Assembly: GCA_001000035.1 (NCBI GenBank)
Contig: LCGX01000055.1
Coordinates: 1,317-8,565, forward strand
DNA: 7,249 nucleotides
Reading direction: 5' to 3'
Source of the DNA: Candidatus Nomurabacteria bacterium GW2011_GWF2_43_8
GTDB lineage: Bacteria > Patescibacteriota > Minisyncoccia > Phycocordibacterales > UBA9973
Shown here: piece after piece, positions 4,623 through 7,249 of the stretch
Numbering within the stretch: the first letter of the stretch is position 1
Layout of the letters: every line of letters starts with the position of its first letter
Position numbers and translations under genes: made by a program
Notes under the pieces: generated by a model
The model's input: only the letters and a program-made list of their open reading frames with translations
The model's database searches: none
What the model was told of the DNA's origin: nothing

Positions 4623-6644
4623 GTGAAAAAACACTATAATAATCTAACCGGCATTATCTCTATTTCTGCCAAGGGCACCGGATACGTCAAGGTTTTGGAC
4701 CGCAAAGACGATATTGAAATTGACTTCAAGCATTTGAACACCGCCCTGCACGGAGACGTGGTTGAGATAGTCCTGCATCGGAAAGAAAAAGAAAGAATGA
4801 CCGGCGAAGTGGTAAAAATAATTTCGCGCGCGAAAATGGGCTTTGCGGGAGTTTTAGAAGAAGAAAACAAATTATTTTTTCTCAAGCCGGACGATACAAA
4901 AATGTACACGGATATTTTGATTCCCAAAGAATCTTTGCATGGAGCCAAAATGGGGCAGAAAGTTTTTGTGGAAATAGTGTCCTGGCACGACGCCCAAAAA
5001 GCTCCGCTGGGAAAAATAATAAAAGTTCTGGGCCAGCCGGGCGACAACGACGCGGAGATGCGCGCGATTGCGGTTGAGAAGGGTTTCGATACCGAACTTC
5101 CCTCCCCAGTAGAAAAAGAAGCGGAAAAAATAAAGCGGGAGGGCATTCGGGAGAGCGATTACAAAGGACGCCGGGACTTCAGAAAAATTTTAACCTTCAC
5201 AATTGATCCTTCGGACGCGAAGGATTTTGATGATGCTATATCATTTCGGGAACTCCCCTCCTCAGATGAGGAGGGGGCTGGGGGTGGTAATTCAAAAAAT
5301 CACCACCTCGCCTTCGGCATTCCTCCTCAAAAAGGAGGAGAAGATCTCTATGAGGTTGGTATCCACATCGCCGATGTGACGCATTATGTCCGGCCCGGCA
5401 GCGCCCTGGACCAGGAAGCGCGCGAACGCGGAACTTCGGTGTACCTGGTGGACCGGACGATTCCGATGCTGCCGGAAATTCTTTCAAACGACTTGTGCTC
5501 CCTGGTCCCCCACCAAGACCGGCTGACCATGAGCGCGGTTTTTGTTCTGGATAAAAATGCCAGAGTAAAAAGCGAATGGTTCGGGCGCACAGTCATTCAC
5601 TCTAAAAAAAGATTTACCTACGAGGAAGCAGAAGAATCGATTAAAAAACCCTCCGCGGCGTTCCACCGGGAACTTTCCGTTTTGAACGGCCTAGCAAAAA
5701 AAATGACTAAGGAGAGATTTTCGCGGGGCGCCATATCGCTCGACCAGGAGGAAGTCAAATTCGTGCTGGATAAAGACGGGGTGCCGATAAAAGTGATAAA
5801 AAAAGAGCGGGGCGACTCGAACAAGCTGATAGAGGAATTTATGCTTTTGGCGAACAAAAGAGTGGCAGAAATTTTATCTCCAAAAAACGCCAAAGGCATA
5901 AAAAGCGAAAGTGCTTCCATCTATCGCGTGCACGATCTGCCCAGCAGGGAAAAAATGGCCGACTTGGCATTTTTCCTGCGAAGTTTGGGGCATAAAATAT
6001 CGCTCCAGGAAGGAATCATCCCTAATCACGAAATAAATAAGCTTCTGGAAAGTTTGACGGGGAAGAATGAAGGGGACACGGTGCACCGCGCGGTCATCCG
6101 CTCCATGGCCAAAGCGATTTATTCCACCAAAAACATCGGGCACTACGGGCTCGCCTTCCCGTATTACACCCACTTCACCTCCCCGATCAGGCGATATCCG
6201 GACATCATGGTGCACAGATTGCTCGGCGATTATCTCGCCAACACCCGCCCGAACGGCCGAAGCCTATGGCCGAGGGAAAAATTGCAGGAATTGGAAAAAA
6301 TATCGGTAATTTCTTCCGAACAGGAAAAGCGCGCCGCGGAAGCTGAACGGGCTTCCGTAAAATACAAGCAGGTGGAATATATGGGGAAGCGGCTGGGAAA
6401 AAGTTTCGAAGGGATAGTGAGCGGAATAACCGAATGGGGTATGTATGTGGAAGAAAAAGAGACAAAATGCGAGGGTTTGGTGCGAGTGCGAGATATGAAC
6501 GATGATTTTTACGTCTTCAACGAGAAAAAGCTGGAACTCCTCGGGCAAAAAAAGAAAAAAAGATACCGCCTCGGCAGTTGTGTTAAAATAAAAGTGAAGG
6601 GAGTCGATTTGGAAAGAAAAACAATAGATTACGCCTTGGAATGA
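4623..6644 (+). CDS. rnr: Ribonuclease R (RNB-family 3'-5' exoribonuclease)
   Basis: RNase R degrades structured RNA processively from the 3' end. The 673-aa protein has a cold-shock/OB domain (about 5-55, TGIISISAKGTGYVKVLDRK), a second one (about 70-150), the RNB catalytic domain (about 175-540) and a C-terminal S1 domain (about 592-673, SFEGIVSGITEWGMYVEE). The Mg-binding Asp cluster TIDPSDAKDFDDA is intact: D195, D201, D203 and D204 match E. coli D272, D278, D280 and D281. YTHFTSPIRRYPD (515-527) is the other RNB signature. The E. coli N-terminal helix-turn-helix and basic tail are absent, so it is shorter than the 813-aa E. coli enzyme. About 30 extra residues (211 to about 240) between the Asp cluster and YEVGIHIADV come from a palindromic DNA element. 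GTG 4623 is chosen because it starts the first OB domain and no upstream start codon exists before the in-frame stop at 4563. The stop overlaps the next gene by ATGA. Confidence 0.97.
   Translation: MKKHYNNLTGIISISAKGTGYVKVLDRKDDIEIDFKHLNTALHGDVVEIVLHRKEKERMTGEVVKIISRAKMGFAGVLEEENKLFFLKPDDTKMYTDILIPKESLHGAKMGQKVFVEIVSWHDAQKAPLGKIIKVLGQPGDNDAEMRAIAVEKGFDTELPSPVEKEAEKIKREGIRESDYKGRRDFRKILTFTIDPSDAKDFDDAISFRELPSSDEEGAGGGNSKNHHLAFGIPPQKGGEDLYEVGIHIADVTHYVRPGSALDQEARERGTSVYLVDRTIPMLPEILSNDLCSLVPHQDRLTMSAVFVLDKNARVKSEWFGRTVIHSKKRFTYEEAEESIKKPSAAFHRELSVLNGLAKKMTKERFSRGAISLDQEEVKFVLDKDGVPIKVIKKERGDSNKLIEEFMLLANKRVAEILSPKNAKGIKSESASIYRVHDLPSREKMADLAFFLRSLGHKISLQEGIIPNHEINKLLESLTGKNEGDTVHRAVIRSMAKAIYSTKNIGHYGLAFPYYTHFTSPIRRYPDIMVHRLLGDYLANTRPNGRSLWPREKLQELEKISVISSEQEKRAAEAERASVKYKQVEYMGKRLGKSFEGIVSGITEWGMYVEEKETKCEGLVRVRDMNDDFYVFNEKKLELLGQKKKKRYRLGSCVKIKVKGVDLERKTIDYALE
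5253..5340 (+). repeat. Palindromic repeat element inserted in frame within rnr
   Basis: The segment holds nested inverted repeats: CCCCTCCTC-AGAT-GAGGAGGGG (9-bp stem, 5255-5276), GGTGGT and ACCACC around an A-rich centre (near 5283-5307), a GCC-TTC-GGC mini-hairpin (5310-5318), and CTCCTC with GAGGAG (near 5323-5340). The two halves are roughly inverse copies: both arms read CTCCTC, a loop, GAGGAGG, then GGTGGT towards the centre. It encodes LPSSDEEGAGGG, NSKNHHLAFG and IPPQKGGEDL. Base composition and low complexity differ from the surrounding rnr. It appears to be a mobile or dispersed palindrome fixed in a coding frame; one copy is seen here. Confidence 0.75.
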
Positions 6645-7132
6645 AACCTGCCTCAAACAAGACAAAAACCAATCTGGTGTTGTGGGCGATGTTTCCGGTA
6701 TTGCTCGGAGTATTTTTGGCTTCGTTTATCTTCTCGGCGCTCAAAACCGGAAACGCCCTTAATCTGGAAGGGAATCAGGAATCCTCGCTAGCGCAGCCGG
6801 CCAATACGGCGACAGCCAAGCCCCGATATTTTTACGTCAATAAAGACACCAGCGGACAGCCGAGGGTTTCCGCCAAGGCCTTTCTGGTGGGTGATCTGAA
6901 CACCGGCGAAGTCATCTTGGCCCAGAACCAGAACAAAAAGTTCTCTCTCGCCTCGGTCTCCAAGTTGATGACGGCCCTGATCGCTTCGGAAATGAACGGC
7001 CGGGACGAAAACACACAGGTCAGCAAAAAAGCCGTGGAGAGAAACATCGGCTGCAAAGGCAATTCCCGGCAGCAGCAACACCATCGCAATATAAACTTTA
7101 ATCATAAACCAGCGATAAGGATGAGTTTCTGA
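6641..7132 (+). CDS. D-alanyl-D-alanine carboxypeptidase-like (DacA/peptidase S11) N-terminal fragment, truncated
   Basis: Peptidase S11 enzymes trim the terminal D-Ala from peptidoglycan stem peptides at the outer face of the membrane. The ORF starts with ATG overlapping the rnr stop (ATGA), suggesting translational coupling. Residues 12-35 form one membrane segment (LVLWAMFPVLLGVFLASFIF). From about 78 the protein reads AKAFLVGDLNTGEVILAQNQ, the usual domain start, then FSLASVSKLMTALIASEM with the catalytic S105-x-x-K108 motif. After about residue 133 (QVSKKAVE) similarity ends and the frame reads RNIGCKGNSRQQQHHRNINF to TGA at 7130. The SxN and KTG motifs and most of the roughly 250-residue catalytic domain are missing, so it cannot be an active enzyme as written. 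The break coincides with a sequence that makes sense on the opposite strand (7040-7105), so this is a rearrangement or chimeric join rather than a natural C-terminus. Confidence 0.8.
   Translation: MKPASNKTKTNLVLWAMFPVLLGVFLASFIFSALKTGNALNLEGNQESSLAQPANTATAKPRYFYVNKDTSGQPRVSAKAFLVGDLNTGEVILAQNQNKKFSLASVSKLMTALIASEMNGRDENTQVSKKAVERNIGCKGNSRQQQHHRNINFNHKPAIRMSF
7040..7105 (-). pseudogene. 5' fragment of a secreted-protein gene (signal peptide only)
   Basis: On the minus strand from ATG 7105 the sequence reads MIKVYIAMVLLLPGIAFAAD, a complete signal peptide with a Lys, a hydrophobic core and an A-F-A cleavage site (after residue 18). After about residue 22 the frame continues as the antisense of the carboxypeptidase fragment, so only the 5' end is present. 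The two 5' gene ends meet tail to tail near 7037-7045. No good ribosome site is visible. The mature protein is unknown; the fragment could also be a chance pattern, but the fit is good. Confidence 0.45.
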
Positions 7133-7249
7133 AGTGAATAGATGAGTTTTGGAAACAGTTCTTTGCGAAGTGAAGCGTAAAGCAGCCGCAAGTGTCTGAG
7201 CCCGAAGGGTGAGTTTTGCGGCTGTAGCGTAACGAGCATTTAGAACTGT
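7120..7249. repeat. Repeat-rich inverted structure at the right edge
   Basis: Nested inverted arms are ACAGTTCT (7155-7162) with AGAACTGT (7242-7249), and CAGCCGCAA (7183-7191) with TTGCGGCTG (7216-7224), around a small CCC-GAA-GGG hairpin (7201-7209). Direct repeats are also present: GATGAGTTT (7120-7128 and 7141-7149; GGTGAGTTT near 7209), GAAGTGAA (7131-7138 and 7167-7174) and AGCGTAA (about 7174-7180 and 7226-7232). I find no convincing ORF. The outer arm ends exactly at the window edge. It looks like a dispersed repeat or the end of a small non-autonomous element. Confidence 0.6.

Noticed and set aside
7120..7249. CRISPR array
   Set aside because: Repeats are short, irregularly spaced and partly inverted; no regular repeat-spacer pattern.

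Overview
The window looks like a fragment of a Patescibacteria (Candidate Phyla Radiation, probably Parcubacteria-like) genome. The evidence is protein style rather than any database hit: compact housekeeping proteins (RNase R of 673 aa, TrmD of 235 aa, a KH protein with a short tail), lysine-rich and AT-leaning genes, and very short gaps. Both ends cut through features: the left edge lies inside rpoB and the right edge inside an inverted repeat. This suggests a whole short contig that stopped at a repeat.

Layout. On the minus strand, reading right to left from about 4587: a lipoprotein gene with its own promoter and terminator (4179-4535), rpsP (3734-4042), a damaged khpA-like KH-domain gene (3309-3619), a bidirectional terminator (3267-3300), a G+C-rich Cys/His-rich small gene with its own promoter and terminator (2906-3186), trmD (2099-2806), and the 5' two-thirds of rpoB (1-1973). 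On the plus strand from 4608: rnr (RNase R, 4623-6644), then a D-Ala-D-Ala carboxypeptidase-like gene that overlaps it by ATGA and is cut off after about 133 codons. The last 210 bases hold a fragment of an oppositely oriented signal-peptide gene and a repeat-rich inverted structure.

Functionally this is a translation and RNA-metabolism neighbourhood: bS16, KH RNA-binding protein, the tRNA m1G37 methyltransferase TrmD, RNA polymerase beta and RNase R. The usual bacterial order rpsP-khpA-rimM-trmD-rplS is recognisable but altered: no rimM or rplS is seen, and a foreign-looking cassette sits between the KH gene and trmD.

Most interesting points: (1) a compound palindromic element of about 90 bp sits in frame inside rnr, adding roughly 30 residues just after the catalytic Asp cluster, reminiscent of Rickettsia palindromic elements; (2) two small G+C-rich genes share one architecture (strong promoter, strong ribosome site, one ORF, two hairpins) and look like inserted single-gene cassettes; (3) extended -10 promoters lie exactly 6 nt before the start codons of rnr and trmD, predicting leaderless mRNAs; (4) the RpoB rifampicin pocket has substitutions at key contact positions; (5) khpA, the Cys/His gene and the carboxypeptidase gene are all disrupted.
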